41,695 nucleotides of DNA from Acidimicrobiaceae bacterium (GCA_003140595.1 PLKG01000103.1:1-41695); one strand, 5' to 3'. Positions 16,121-25,060 are shown, counted from the stretch's first letter. Numbers and translations are program-made. The notes: a model not told the origin generated them from the sequence alone.

Positions 16121-17018
16121 GGGTTCAGCCACTGTGGGTGCGAGTCTTCCAAGGCTTTCGGAACCAGCACCTCGCGCTCTGATCGAAGGTACGGCGGACG
16201 ACCAGGCAATGTCGCAAAGACCCGACCCCGAGGGCCCCGGGACTCTTGACGGATCGGCCCCGGCCGTTCCCGCCGTCGCCCGGCCCAGACGGTCGCGACG
16301 AGGATGGAAGGCCCGGCTTCGCCGGGCAATCCTGGCCGTGCTAGGTCTGCTCGTGGCGGTTGTTCTCGCTACCATGGGATACGCGATCTCCCTTCCGAGC
16401 GTCGCCAATGCTCCGGCGCTCGTAGCGGCAATCGTGCGAGCGCACAACGGCGAGGTTGGACGGTTACCGGTGCCGGTCAAGCTCGGCGAGGCAGTGGTGG
16501 CCGTCGAGGACGAGCACTTCTACGGCAACGTCGTGCTGAACGTCCTGGACGGCGCAGCACGCGCGAGCCTGACGGCCCTGCGCACAGGAGGGGACCCCGG
16601 CGGCAGCACCATCGCCCAGCAGCTGGCGAAGCAGCTTTACACGGCAGGAGGCGGTTTCGGCACAACTCTCGAGGAAGTTGGGCTCGGGCTCAAGCTCTCA
16701 GTCAGCTACTCAAGACCGATGGTGCTCGAGATGTACCTCAACGCCATCTACTACGGGAACGGCTACTGGGGCTATGTGAGTGCCGCTCGTGGTTATTTCG
16801 GCGTTGCCCCCAACCAGCTCACCTGGGCCGAGGCGTCCATGCTCGCGGGACTTCCGCAAGCGCCGTCGTCATACGACCCCGTTCAGCACCTCGCGCTCGC
16901 AAAGCAACGCCAACGTCAAGTCCTCGACCAGTTGGTCGCCAACCACATCCTGACCGTCACACAGGGGGATGCCACCTATCAAGCCCCGCTTCCCCTCATC
17001 GCCCAGCACGGCGACTGA
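16113..17018 (+). CDS. Monofunctional peptidoglycan glycosyltransferase (GT51)
   Basis: 301 residues from ATG 16113, which lies inside the kinase's last codons. The first 70 residues are Pro/Arg-rich and cytosolic, 71-90 are a membrane anchor (RAILAVLGLLVAVVLATMGY), then a GT51 domain: catalytic Glu132 in AVEDEHFYGN, GGSTIAQQLAKQLY near 170, then SRPMVLEMYLNAIYYGNGYW near 207 and EASMLAGLPQAPSSYDP near 250. No transpeptidase domain follows, so it polymerises lipid II glycan strands but does not cross-link. Translational coupling to a two-component system is unusual and suggests the system responds to, or acts on, the cell wall. Confidence 0.88.
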   Translation: MAEGSATVGASLPRLSEPAPRALIEGTADDQAMSQRPDPEGPGTLDGSAPAVPAVARPRRSRRGWKARLRRAILAVLGLLVAVVLATMGYAISLPSVANAPALVAAIVRAHNGEVGRLPVPVKLGEAVVAVEDEHFYGNVVLNVLDGAARASLTALRTGGDPGGSTIAQQLAKQLYTAGGGFGTTLEEVGLGLKLSVSYSRPMVLEMYLNAIYYGNGYWGYVSAARGYFGVAPNQLTWAEASMLAGLPQAPSSYDPVQHLALAKQRQRQVLDQLVANHILTVTQGDATYQAPLPLIAQHGD

Positions 17019-17077
17019 ACAGCCCAACTACTGAGCTCGTCCCGTGGCCGCTCGCTCCTAATGACGCCAGAGCTCGA

Positions 17078-18511
17078 CTAGCCGACTTGCTCGCTGGCGA
17101 GCTTGGAACCCATCTTGAAGGCCTCTTCGTTGATCGGGATCATGGCGCACTTCTGCTTCAGCGTGGCGCGGATGGCAGTGAGGAACGTCTCTGTCGGAAA
17201 GACATTTGTTGCTCCCTGTAGGGCACCTAGCGCGACGACGTTCTTCACCAGCGCTGCGCCAAGCTCGCTGGCCACGCCGGTGAAAGGCACTGCCACTGTC
17301 CTGACCCTGTCGGCTAGGCCTTCTACCCGGCCGTTGATGACGGAGCTGTCGTAGATGACCATCCCTCCGGGTCGAACCGTTGGTCCGAACTTCGCGAGGC
17401 TCGGAGTGTTGAATGCAACGAGAACATGAGGGCGTGGCGCGGCAGGTGACATCACCTCTTTCAGGGCCACGTGTACGTCTGCATAAGACGTGCCGCCGCG
17501 AGATTCAGGGCCGTAACTCGGGATGTGGGTCGAGTCGAACCCTTCGTTGATCGCGCTGCGGGTGAGGATCATTGCCGCGGTCTGGGCGCCGTCACCGCCG
17601 GAACCGGCGAGCTTGAAGCTGATGTCCTCGGGGTCGATGTGGGCTGGGAAGTCCTCGGCGAAACGAGGCGGGCGTTCGGTGGTCGCGCCCACAGCGCTCA
17701 AGGTGGTCGCAGGATCGAACGTGGCTGTCGGGATGACCGGGAAGGCGATGCCCTCCGTGGCGTCCTTCTTCACGCCAAGGGGGAAGATCGGCACCATGTT
17801 GTCGCTCACCCACTCCTCAGCGGCCTCGGGTTCGAGGCCAAGATGGACTGGGCACTCAGAAAGGACCTCGACGAATGAAAACCCGGTACCGGCTACTTGC
17901 AGTTCGAGCGCCTTTTTGATGGAACGCTTTGCGTGGGTACGCCGTCGGTTGTCGAACAGAGCGACCCGTTCGACGAAAACAGGCCCGTCCAGACCCGAGA
18001 TCAGCTCCGCCATCTTCAATGGTTGGCCGGCCAAGGTGGTCCGACCCTTCGGCGTCGTGGTTGTTCGCTGGCCGATGAGGGTCGTGGGGGCCATCTGCCC
18101 GCCTGTCATGCCGTAGATGGCGTTGTTGACGAAGATGACCGTGACCGGGATCCCGAGCTGTGCGGTGCTCACGATCTCAGCTAGGCCGATTGACGCGAGG
18201 TCGCCGTCTCCCTGATAGCAGATCACGATCGAATCCGGGTTCGCCGTCTTGTGCCCGATAGCTACCGCGGGGGCGCGACCATGCGCGGCCTGGGTGTTTC
18301 CGACGTCGAAGTAGTAGTACGAGAAGACCGAGCAGCCAACCGGCGAGACCAGGACGGTACGGTCCTGAACTCCGAGCTCGTCGATGGCTTCAGCGAGGAA
18401 CTTCTGCACGAGACCGTGCCCGCAGCCCGGGCAGTAAGTCGTCGAGTGGGCATTGATCCCCTCGCCGTTGGCGTGGCGCTCGAACTGGCGGTAGAACACC
18501 GAGGTCGACAT
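17078..18511 (-). CDS. 2-oxoacid:ferredoxin oxidoreductase, fused TPP-binding (beta) and gamma subunits
   Basis: 477 residues from ATG 18511, whose A is shared with the stop of the upstream gene (TGATG). Residues 1-270 are the thiamine-diphosphate subunit: iron-sulfur ligands in TTYCPGCGHG and VGCSVF, then the GDGDLASIG...NNAIYGMTGGQ diphosphate/Mg motif near 95-135. After a linker near 285-325, residues 325-477 are the gamma domain (FKLAGSGGDGAQTAAMILTR; GPESRGGTSYADVHV). The complex decarboxylates a 2-oxoacid, makes its CoA ester and reduces ferredoxin. Which acid (2-oxoglutarate, branched-chain, pyruvate) cannot be told by eye. A divergent ADP-forming acyl-CoA synthetase favours branched-chain or aryl 2-oxoacids, though only as inference. 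Confidence 0.85.
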   Translation of the reverse strand: MSTSVFYRQFERHANGEGINAHSTTYCPGCGHGLVQKFLAEAIDELGVQDRTVLVSPVGCSVFSYYYFDVGNTQAAHGRAPAVAIGHKTANPDSIVICYQGDGDLASIGLAEIVSTAQLGIPVTVIFVNNAIYGMTGGQMAPTTLIGQRTTTTPKGRTTLAGQPLKMAELISGLDGPVFVERVALFDNRRRTHAKRSIKKALELQVAGTGFSFVEVLSECPVHLGLEPEAAEEWVSDNMVPIFPLGVKKDATEGIAFPVIPTATFDPATTLSAVGATTERPPRFAEDFPAHIDPEDISFKLAGSGGDGAQTAAMILTRSAINEGFDSTHIPSYGPESRGGTSYADVHVALKEVMSPAAPRPHVLVAFNTPSLAKFGPTVRPGGMVIYDSSVINGRVEGLADRVRTVAVPFTGVASELGAALVKNVVALGALQGATNVFPTETFLTAIRATLKQKCAMIPINEEAFKMGSKLASEQVG

Positions 18512-19908
18512 CAGCGCACCTCCTCCAGACCTAGCACGTGTTCGACGATCTCGTCCTGCGACGGGAGGATCCCACCCATGCGGCGGACGTGGCTCATGGG
18601 TGGCGGTGCGTGGACTTCCGCGTGGCTCAGTGCCAGCCGTAGCTCGTCCTCCAACTGGCCGCTGCTCGCCTCGACAATGACGAGGCGCTCCACGCGGTCG
18701 AGCACAGTGAGGAGCGCCTCGATTGGGAAGGGCCACAGTGTTATGGGTCGGAAGAGGCCAACTTTCAGTCCCTTATCCTGCAGCTCTTTGATCGCGCCTT
18801 TGGCCAGCTGAGCAGGTGTGTTGCAGGCCACGATGAGGATCTCGGCGTCGTCGCACCGGTAGAGATCGGCGCGCTGCTCTTCGGCTGTCATCTGTGCGTA
18901 CTTCTCGTTCAAGCGCACGTTGTGCTGCTCGAGTCCCACCTCGGAGAGGTCGAGCGAGCACATCAGATTGCCCCGATGCGACCGGTCGCCGAACACTGCC
19001 CACTCGGGAATCCCCGGCTCGGTCATCTGGCGCGGCAGCCGTACCTTTCCGGTCATCTGGCCGAGATAGCCGTCGCCGACGATCACGACCGGGTTTCGGT
19101 ACTTGAATGCCAGCTCGAAGGAGAGCATCGCGATGTCCAGCATCTCCTGCGGCGTTGCCGGCGCGAGCACGATGGCGTGGGTGTTGCCATGGCCCAATCC
19201 ACGGCAGACCAGCTTGATGTCCGCCTGTTCTGGTCCGATGTTGCCCAGCCCGGGCCCACCTCGCATCACGTTCACGAACACTGCTGGGATCTCCGCACCG
19301 ATCATGTAGGAGATGCCCTCAAGCATCAGGCTGAATCCGGGAGAGCTGGTGAAGGTCATGCAGCGCTTCCCTGCGCCGCCGGCGCCGTACATCATGTTGA
19401 CGGTCGCGACCTCGCTGACTGCTTGGACGAAGACCCCGCTCAGCTCCGGAAGCACCTTCGCCATCAGCTCAGCGCCCTCGGTCGAGGGGGTGATCGGGTA
19501 GCCGAAGACGTGGCGGCAGCCGGCTAGCACCGCGCCGACCGCTGCCGCATAGGTCCCCTTGACAATGAGCGGCTCTCGTTCTGGCAGTGGAACCGAGGTG
19601 TCCGGCCACGGCTCAGGCTGGGGCGCGGCATAGGGGCGGGGCCCCAGAACCGTGCTGGGATCCACCAGCTCGAAAGCCGCCTCTTCACCTTGTGGCCGGA
19701 GACCGTAGGGCTCGGGGCAGGCTTCGAAGCAGAGACCGCAACCGTTGCACCGCGACAGGTCGAGCACAATCGGGACGAGTCCCGTCACCGGGTTGATCTC
19801 GGTACCCATCGTGATGCAGGCCTTCGTGCACGAGCTGATGCAGCGCCCGCAGCCCTTGCAATACTCCGGTAAAACGAAGGGCTTGGGTCGTTCGGCCACG
19901 CTGGTCAT
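18511..19908 (-). CDS. 2-oxoacid:ferredoxin oxidoreductase, fused ferredoxin (delta) and alpha subunits
   Basis: 465 residues from ATG 19908, preceded by AGGAGG at ideal distance; an in-frame ATG at 19935 lacks this. Residues 14-70 are a 2[4Fe-4S] ferredoxin-like domain with CKGCGRCISSCTKAC and CNGCGLCFEACPE. From about 125 the alpha subunit follows: KGTYAAAVGAVLAGCRHVFG, YPITPSTEGAE, then GKRCMTFTSSPGFSLMLEGI and RGGPGLGNIGPEQADI, all typical of 2-oxoacid oxidoreductase alpha chains. So the enzyme is encoded as delta-alpha plus beta-gamma, unlike the gamma-alpha plus beta layout of the well-known actinobacterial KorAB. Overlap with the next gene implies coupled translation. Confidence 0.87.
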   Translation of the reverse strand: MTSVAERPKPFVLPEYCKGCGRCISSCTKACITMGTEINPVTGLVPIVLDLSRCNGCGLCFEACPEPYGLRPQGEEAAFELVDPSTVLGPRPYAAPQPEPWPDTSVPLPEREPLIVKGTYAAAVGAVLAGCRHVFGYPITPSTEGAELMAKVLPELSGVFVQAVSEVATVNMMYGAGGAGKRCMTFTSSPGFSLMLEGISYMIGAEIPAVFVNVMRGGPGLGNIGPEQADIKLVCRGLGHGNTHAIVLAPATPQEMLDIAMLSFELAFKYRNPVVIVGDGYLGQMTGKVRLPRQMTEPGIPEWAVFGDRSHRGNLMCSLDLSEVGLEQHNVRLNEKYAQMTAEEQRADLYRCDDAEILIVACNTPAQLAKGAIKELQDKGLKVGLFRPITLWPFPIEALLTVLDRVERLVIVEASSGQLEDELRLALSHAEVHAPPPMSHVRRMGGILPSQDEIVEHVLGLEEVR

Positions 19909-20406
19909 GGCGTTACCTCCTGCAGGGGCTGGCATCTCACGGCTCAGATGCTTCTCGCGCCCACCGCTGTCTTGGCTAGAAGGCGCGCCCGCAACCTTGT
20001 GGGCGCGGCTCGACTCGAACCGGACGCAAGGGTGCTGCGCCCGTCACCAGTGAGAGCCAGGCTCCGGGCATCGTGCGAGGTGCTCCTTGGATCACCCAAA
20101 CCGGACAAGACGGTCTCACCGCTCCTATCTTCGACCTATGGGCGCGAGCGGGGTAGGCCTTTATGTCGTTGTGGGCCGGGCCGAAAGACTCTTTCGGCCC
20201 GGCCCACGATCCTCCACTGCGCCAGGGCACGCGCCAGGATTCCCAGGTCAAAGGGTTCCTCATCCCGGTTACAACCGCGTGTCACGACCGCGATCAGCCA
20301 TTTACGCGGCCAGACGAGAGCGGTCCGAGTGCCCTTTGACCCTACAAGTAGGGCGGCAACTGCAGGAGACTGGGGAGGTGGGAGTCCTGCACAGGGGATC
20401 GGGCGT
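19909..20406. other. Divergent intergenic region with a perfect hairpin
   Basis: About 500 bases between the oxidoreductase start (minus) and the acyl-CoA synthetase start (plus). It holds the hairpin at 20171-20207 and otherwise no gene I can support; the plus-strand frame is open through most of it but is not protein-like. A GGTTCGAGTC stretch on the minus strand near 20020 resembles a tRNA T-arm but does not fold. Confidence 0.6.
20171..20207. terminator. Perfect 17-bp inverted repeat with 3-base loop
   Basis: GTGGGCCGGGCCGAAAG, loop ACT, then the exact complement to 20207. No T-tract follows on either strand, as often in high-GC terminators. Because both flanking genes are transcribed away from it, it would end a small transcript inside this region, or protect a leader RNA of the synthetase gene. 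Confidence 0.55.
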
Positions 20407-22656
20407 GTGAGCGAGCCGGATGCCGAGGTCTCGGAGGAGGCCCTGCGCATCAGTCGCCGGATTGGGGCCGATACCCGCGAGGCCTTTGAGGCCGCGAGCG
20501 CCCGTTACACCGACGCCGCTCTACGGGAGCGGTCCGACGCGGGACGGGCGGCTTTGGACGCGTTCCTGCGCCCCCATTCGATAGCTGTTGTCGGGGCCAG
20601 TTCGGATCCGAACACGATCGCGGGTTTGCTCTTCTGCAACCTCGTCGACAGCCACTTTGCCGGAGTCGTGTTGCCGGTGAACAGGAGTCATCCGACGGTG
20701 CAGGGCATCGCCGCCTATCCGGATCTGGCATCTTGCCCAGTCGTACCCGACCTCGTCATCGTTTGCGTGCCTGCTCCCGCGGTTCCCTCAGTGGTCGCCC
20801 AAGCCGGCCTTCTCGGCGTCACGGCGGCATGTGTGATCTCGGCAGGTTTCGCTGAGACCGGCCCAGACGGGTCCGCACTGCAGGCGAATTTGGCCAAGGA
20901 AGCTGATGTGTATGGCGTGAGGCTCGTCGGCCCGAACTGTACGGGGATTCTCAGTGGCACCGGCGATGAGAGGTTCAACGCCACCTTCAGCCGGGTCCTC
21001 CCCCTTCCGGGCAGGACGTCCCTGCTCAGCCAGTCGGGCGCGATCGGGCTCGCCGTCCTGGAGGCGGCGAAGAATCGTGGCCTCGGGATCGGCGCGTTCG
21101 TGTCGGTGGGCAACACCACAGACATTTCCGCAAACGACCTTCTCCTCTACTGGGGCCAAGATCCCGCCACGGACCTGATCCTGCTCTACCTGGAGGAGAT
21201 CCAGGACCCGCAATGGTTCATCCCAATCGCCCGATGGGTGAGCCGGCGGATCCCAATCGTCGCAGTGAAGGCGGGTCGGACCGAAGCTGGGGTCCGAGCG
21301 GCGGCTTCTCACACGGCCGCGCTATCCGGCGGCGACGTGGCAGTGGACGCTCTGCTGAAACAGGCGGGAGTGATCCGAGCCCAATCGATAGAGGAGATGC
21401 TCGATCTCGCCACAATCTTGAGCTCTCAAAGGCGGTTCCGGGGACGCCGCGTGGCTGTGCTGACCAATGGGGGCGGGCCGGGCATCCTTGCTGCAGACGC
21501 CTGCGAGACCAACGGGCTCGTCGTGCCCAAGCTCACAGCGTCGACCGCAGCGCGTCTGCGGCCTTTGCTCCCGCCGGAGGCGAGCGTGTCCAACCCTGTC
21601 GACATGATCGCCAGTGCCACCGCGCAGCAGTACGGCAAAGCGGTCCGCGTCCTCGGAGCAGCTCCAGAGATCGACGCCTTGATCGTCATGTTCAATACGC
21701 CCCTGCTCACTCGGGCTTCGGACGTGGCGGCCGAGGTTATCGCGGCTCGTGCCGAGATCGAAGGGGACGTGCCGCTGCTCACCGTATTCATGAACCAGGA
21801 GGGGCCACCGTCCTCTCTCCACGAAACAGGCATCCCGTCCTTCGCGTTCCCAGAGAACGCGGCGCGCGCCCTCGGGCGGAGCGTCGAATGGCAGGACCGA
21901 CGTGCTCGGCGCGTGGCCCGAGTGCTCAGACCCGACGTCGAGGCCCAAGCTGTGGGCCGGCTGGTAGCCGCGGCCAGTCGGCGCGCGAGCGACGGGTGGT
22001 TGGACACGCTCGACGCCCAGGCCTTGATCGCCGCCTACGGGATCGCCGTGGCCCGGTCCGTGCGAGTCCGGACCCCAAATGAAGCCGAGGCGGCCCAGGT
22101 CGCGCTCGGGTGCACGGTGGCGGTCAAGCTAGCTGCAACTGTTCACAAGAGCGATATCGGAGGTGTCCGGCTCGGCGTGGCGACCCCGACTGGAGCAGCG
22201 ACTGCGGTACAGGAGATCCGCGCCGACCTCGAATCGGCCGGGATGGCCGGAGTTGCCACCGATTTTCTCGTGCAGGAGCAGATCGGATCGGGACAGGAGA
22301 TGATCGTCGGTGTGAACCGTGATCCTCTGCTCGGGTCGCTCGTCATGGTTGGTCTCGGTGGCACGCTGGTCGAGTTGCTTTCTGATGTCGCTGTGCGGAT
22401 AGCACCGTTGAGCGACCTCGACATCGACGACATGCTCGGATCGTTGAAGAGCTTCCGGTTGTTGACCGGGTACCGGGGGGCGCCGGCTCTCGACGTCGAC
22501 GCGCTGCGGCGCCTGCTACACAGCGTCTCCGCGCTCGTTGACGACTTGCCGCAGATCACCGAGATGGACCTCAATCCAGTCTTCGTGCTCGAGAAAGGCG
22601 CCGTCGCTGCAGACGTGAGAATTCGCCTTGCCGACCGACTCTCCACCGATTGTTGA
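20407..22656 (+). CDS. ADP-forming acyl-CoA (acetyl-CoA) synthetase, single-chain
   Basis: 749 residues from GTG 20407, with AGGGGA upstream; longer starts would run through the hairpin at 20171. After a 55-residue lead comes the CoA-binding domain (FLRPHSIAVVGASSDPNTIA), the ligase domain (LVGPNCTG, TSLLSQSGAIG), the phospho-His segment RAAASHTAALSGGDVAVDAL near 300, a third domain (VLTNGGGPGILAADACE), and from about 520 an ATP-grasp domain (VAVKLAATVHKSDIGGVRLG, VQEQIGSGQEMIVGVNRDP, TEMDLNPVFV). No acetyltransferase domain, so it is not a protein acetylase (Pat) type. It makes ATP from ADP and Pi using an acyl-CoA thioester, or runs in reverse. It is divergent from the oxidoreductase that would make the acyl-CoA. 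Confidence 0.88.
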   Translation: MSEPDAEVSEEALRISRRIGADTREAFEAASARYTDAALRERSDAGRAALDAFLRPHSIAVVGASSDPNTIAGLLFCNLVDSHFAGVVLPVNRSHPTVQGIAAYPDLASCPVVPDLVIVCVPAPAVPSVVAQAGLLGVTAACVISAGFAETGPDGSALQANLAKEADVYGVRLVGPNCTGILSGTGDERFNATFSRVLPLPGRTSLLSQSGAIGLAVLEAAKNRGLGIGAFVSVGNTTDISANDLLLYWGQDPATDLILLYLEEIQDPQWFIPIARWVSRRIPIVAVKAGRTEAGVRAAASHTAALSGGDVAVDALLKQAGVIRAQSIEEMLDLATILSSQRRFRGRRVAVLTNGGGPGILAADACETNGLVVPKLTASTAARLRPLLPPEASVSNPVDMIASATAQQYGKAVRVLGAAPEIDALIVMFNTPLLTRASDVAAEVIAARAEIEGDVPLLTVFMNQEGPPSSLHETGIPSFAFPENAARALGRSVEWQDRRARRVARVLRPDVEAQAVGRLVAAASRRASDGWLDTLDAQALIAAYGIAVARSVRVRTPNEAEAAQVALGCTVAVKLAATVHKSDIGGVRLGVATPTGAATAVQEIRADLESAGMAGVATDFLVQEQIGSGQEMIVGVNRDPLLGSLVMVGLGGTLVELLSDVAVRIAPLSDLDIDDMLGSLKSFRLLTGYRGAPALDVDALRRLLHSVSALVDDLPQITEMDLNPVFVLEKGAVAADVRIRLADRLSTDC

Positions 22657-22745
22657 GCACGGCTCCGGCTGTAGAGGCCAGAACCCCGCCCGAGGTCAGG
22701 GGCGCGCTTGTGGCGTGAGTCCAAATTCGTGCATGCCGCGTCAGG

Positions 22746-23270
22746 TCAGACACCTGTGCCGCTCGAGGGTATTCGCCCGGAGATCTGCTCGGTCATCTGG
22801 TGGATCTTCTGCGCCAGGTCGTGTACATGCTGGGTCAGCGCGGTATTCGACGCGAGTAGCTCGTCGATCCTGTGAGTCTCGTCGTAGTGGTGCGAGGCGA
22901 GGATCTCGTCTCGTGCTGCCGCCCGGTTCTGGCTCATCATGATGATTGGCGCTTGGATTCCGGCAAGGCCTGACAGCACCAGGTTCAGCGCGATATAGGG
23001 ATAGGGGTCGAATGGGCGCCGGCCGATCACGTGCTGGAGCAGGACGGTATTGACGACCATCCAGACCACGATCATCCCGAGGAAGATGAAGATGAACGGC
23101 CACGAGCCGCCGAAGCTGGCAATGTCGTCGGCGACGCGTTCTCCGAATGTGCGGTCATCGTGGGCGGCTTGCAGGGCTGGGTGGTCGTGTTGCGGATGGC
23201 GCCACGGAAACCAACTACTGCGCGGGCGACGCATCACCTTGTCATGCGAGCTCAGGGTGCTGACGGTCAT
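22746..23270 (-). CDS. DUF1003 membrane protein
   Basis: 174 residues. Two transmembrane helices (about 57-78, WPFIFIFLGMIVVWMVVNTV, and 93-112, YIALNLVLSGLAGIQAPIIM) joined by a short loop with DPYPYIALN, then QNRAAARDEI and a predicted coiled-coil tail: the DUF1003 pattern. The biochemical role is not known. In actinobacteria DUF1003 genes often sit by magnesium transporter genes (from memory); here an NRAMP-related transporter gene is the next neighbour, divergent from it. Confidence 0.85.
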   Translation of the reverse strand: MTVSTLSSHDKVMRRPRSSWFPWRHPQHDHPALQAAHDDRTFGERVADDIASFGGSWPFIFIFLGMIVVWMVVNTVLLQHVIGRRPFDPYPYIALNLVLSGLAGIQAPIIMMSQNRAAARDEILASHHYDETHRIDELLASNTALTQHVHDLAQKIHQMTEQISGRIPSSGTGV

Positions 23271-23757
23271 CGACGGGTACCTTTCTTCTATTTGTCGAGC
23301 TTGCGACTCATTGTCATTCGGTGACCCGAAGCATGCACATTCCGCGACGGAGCTGGCAATGACCGTGAGGCGTGGCTCTGACGGAGTGTGCGAAACCGGT
23401 GTGACCGTTGCTGGCGATGTGACACAGAAGCCGTCGCAGTTGTCCGGTTCATCGAGCGAAATGCTCGGCCGTCGAGGCGAAGAGCCTGATTGACTGAAGG
23501 ACGGACGTCGTCACCCTGAACCAGGCGCGCCGAGGACTCCGGGCTCACGACCCCCTCGTTTGCCTGGGATAGCCCGGTCTTCTCGTACCTCCATATAGCC
23601 TGCAGGCCATGGACCAGATCGCTTGGGCCCGGCTCGACCTCGTCGAGGAGACCGCCGCTGATGCATCCCGGCGTCAGTCTCGCCAAGCGGTACCGCAAGC
23701 CCATCCGCTGACGTTTGCCCGAGCGGTATCGGAACTCCCTGCCGGGCTTTGTAGCCC
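23271..23757. other. Intergenic region, nothing recognised
   Basis: About 490 bases between the divergent DUF1003 and NRAMP-related genes. Open frames here are short and not protein-like. I looked for an M-box (magnesium) riboswitch core because of the neighbours and did not find one. Promoters for both genes should lie here. Confidence 0.5.
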
Positions 23758-25032
23758 TTGAAAGAACCGGCCTCGTCGCTGGCTGACCGACAGGAGCGGT
23801 CCCGTCATCGCTGGCTTGTGGCGGGGCTCCTGGCCGTGTGGGGTCCGGGCCTCCTGGTGATGCTCGCGGACACCGACGCGGGAAGCCTGATAACGGCCGC
23901 CCAGTCCGGATCCGAGTGGGGTTACCGGATGATTCTCCCCGAACTCGTGCTCATTCCGGTTCTCTACGTCGTCCAGGAGATGACAGTCCGGCTCGGCATC
24001 CTTACCAACAAGGGTCATGGGGCCCTCATACGGGAAACCTTCGGAAGGCAGTGGGCCCTTCTCGCGGCGTTGCCGCTCTTCGCATCGGGCGTCGGAGCCC
24101 TGTTCACCGAGTACGCGGGTATCGCCGGCGTGGGCGAGTTGATGGGCGTCCCCCGAACGCTGACCGTCCCGGTTGCAGCGGCGTTTTTGATCGGCGTTGC
24201 CATGACGGGCAGCTACCGGCGCGCCGAGCGGATCGGGATAGCGCTCGGGCTCGCGGAGCTGGTCTTCATACCCGCTGTCGCGATGGCGCATCCAAGCCTC
24301 AGTGCCATAGGCCGAGAACTGGGGCACCTGCCACTCGGCAACAGCTCATACGTGTTCTTGTTGGCTGCCAATGTCGGCGCCGTGATCATGCCGTGGATGG
24401 TCTTCTACCAGCAAGGTGCCGTGCTCGACAAGGGATTGAAGCCTGGCAACATTCCGAGTGAGCGCCGGGACACCGCGGTCGGCGCAGGCCTCACCCAGCT
24501 GATCATGATCGCGGTCGTTCTCACGTTCGCCGCCACCGTGGGCCGCTCCCACCTGGGCGTGAAGCTCCACACCGTCACAGAGATGTCCTCGGCGCTGCGT
24601 CCCTTCCTCGGCGCGATCGGGGCGAAGGTACTACTCGGGACGGCGGTGCTCGGTGCTGCGCTCGTCGCTGCGCTCGTCGCGTCCCTGGCCGGGGCCTGGG
24701 GGATCGCCGAGGTCTTCGGATGGACTCACAGCCTCAACGAGCGGCCTGACAGGAACACGGCAAAGTTCTACCTCACCTACGCGCTCGCCCACGTGCTCGG
24801 GGCGACCATCGTGCTTCTCAGCTTGAATCTTGTCAACGTGGTGATCGACGTGGAAGTGATGAACGCGTTGCTCCTGCCGATCGTGCTCGGCTTCTTGTTG
24901 GTGCTGGAAGCCCGCGCTCTGCCGAGCGAGTACCGGATGCGCGGGCCACGGCGCTTCATCACGACCACCTTGTGTCTCGTGGTGGTCGCCTTCGGGCTCT
25001 ACCTCGTGCCTGCGACCCTTGGGTGGGTGTAA
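23758..25032 (+). CDS. NRAMP-related divalent metal transporter
   Basis: 424 residues if started at TTG 23758; GTG 23818 (VAGLLAVWGPG) is an alternative, and neither has a clear ribosome-binding site. About eleven helices. Helix 1 (GPGLLVMLADTDAGSLITAA) aligns with the classical NRAMP helix 1, but the metal-binding DPGN is DAGS; helix 6 (VGAVIMPWMVFYQQGAVLDK) has MPW in place of MPH. The Asp and Met ligands remain while Asn and His are replaced. Altered sites of this kind are known from NRAMP-related magnesium transporters and other non-Mn/Fe branches. Proximity to DUF1003 fits magnesium, but specificity is inferred. Confidence 0.75.
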   Translation: MKEPASSLADRQERSRHRWLVAGLLAVWGPGLLVMLADTDAGSLITAAQSGSEWGYRMILPELVLIPVLYVVQEMTVRLGILTNKGHGALIRETFGRQWALLAALPLFASGVGALFTEYAGIAGVGELMGVPRTLTVPVAAAFLIGVAMTGSYRRAERIGIALGLAELVFIPAVAMAHPSLSAIGRELGHLPLGNSSYVFLLAANVGAVIMPWMVFYQQGAVLDKGLKPGNIPSERRDTAVGAGLTQLIMIAVVLTFAATVGRSHLGVKLHTVTEMSSALRPFLGAIGAKVLLGTAVLGAALVAALVASLAGAWGIAEVFGWTHSLNERPDRNTAKFYLTYALAHVLGATIVLLSLNLVNVVIDVEVMNALLLPIVLGFLLVLEARALPSEYRMRGPRRFITTTLCLVVVAFGLYLVPATLGWV

Positions 25033-25060
25033 CTGACCTAGTCGGCTGACCGCGAGCGGG

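Noticed and set aside
16209-16222. Single GCAAAGACC match to the 11-bp motif near the transglycosylase start
   Set aside because: One copy only, inside coding sequence and without an in-phase partner; a similar single match at about 13952 was rejected for the same reason.
19990-20060. tRNA-like T-arm (GGTTCGAGTC) on the minus strand
   Set aside because: The five-base T-stem does not pair beyond one position, and no acceptor, anticodon or D-arm could be laid out upstream.
23271-23757. M-box magnesium riboswitch before the NRAMP-related gene
   Set aside because: No stretch resembling the conserved M-box core was found on either strand.
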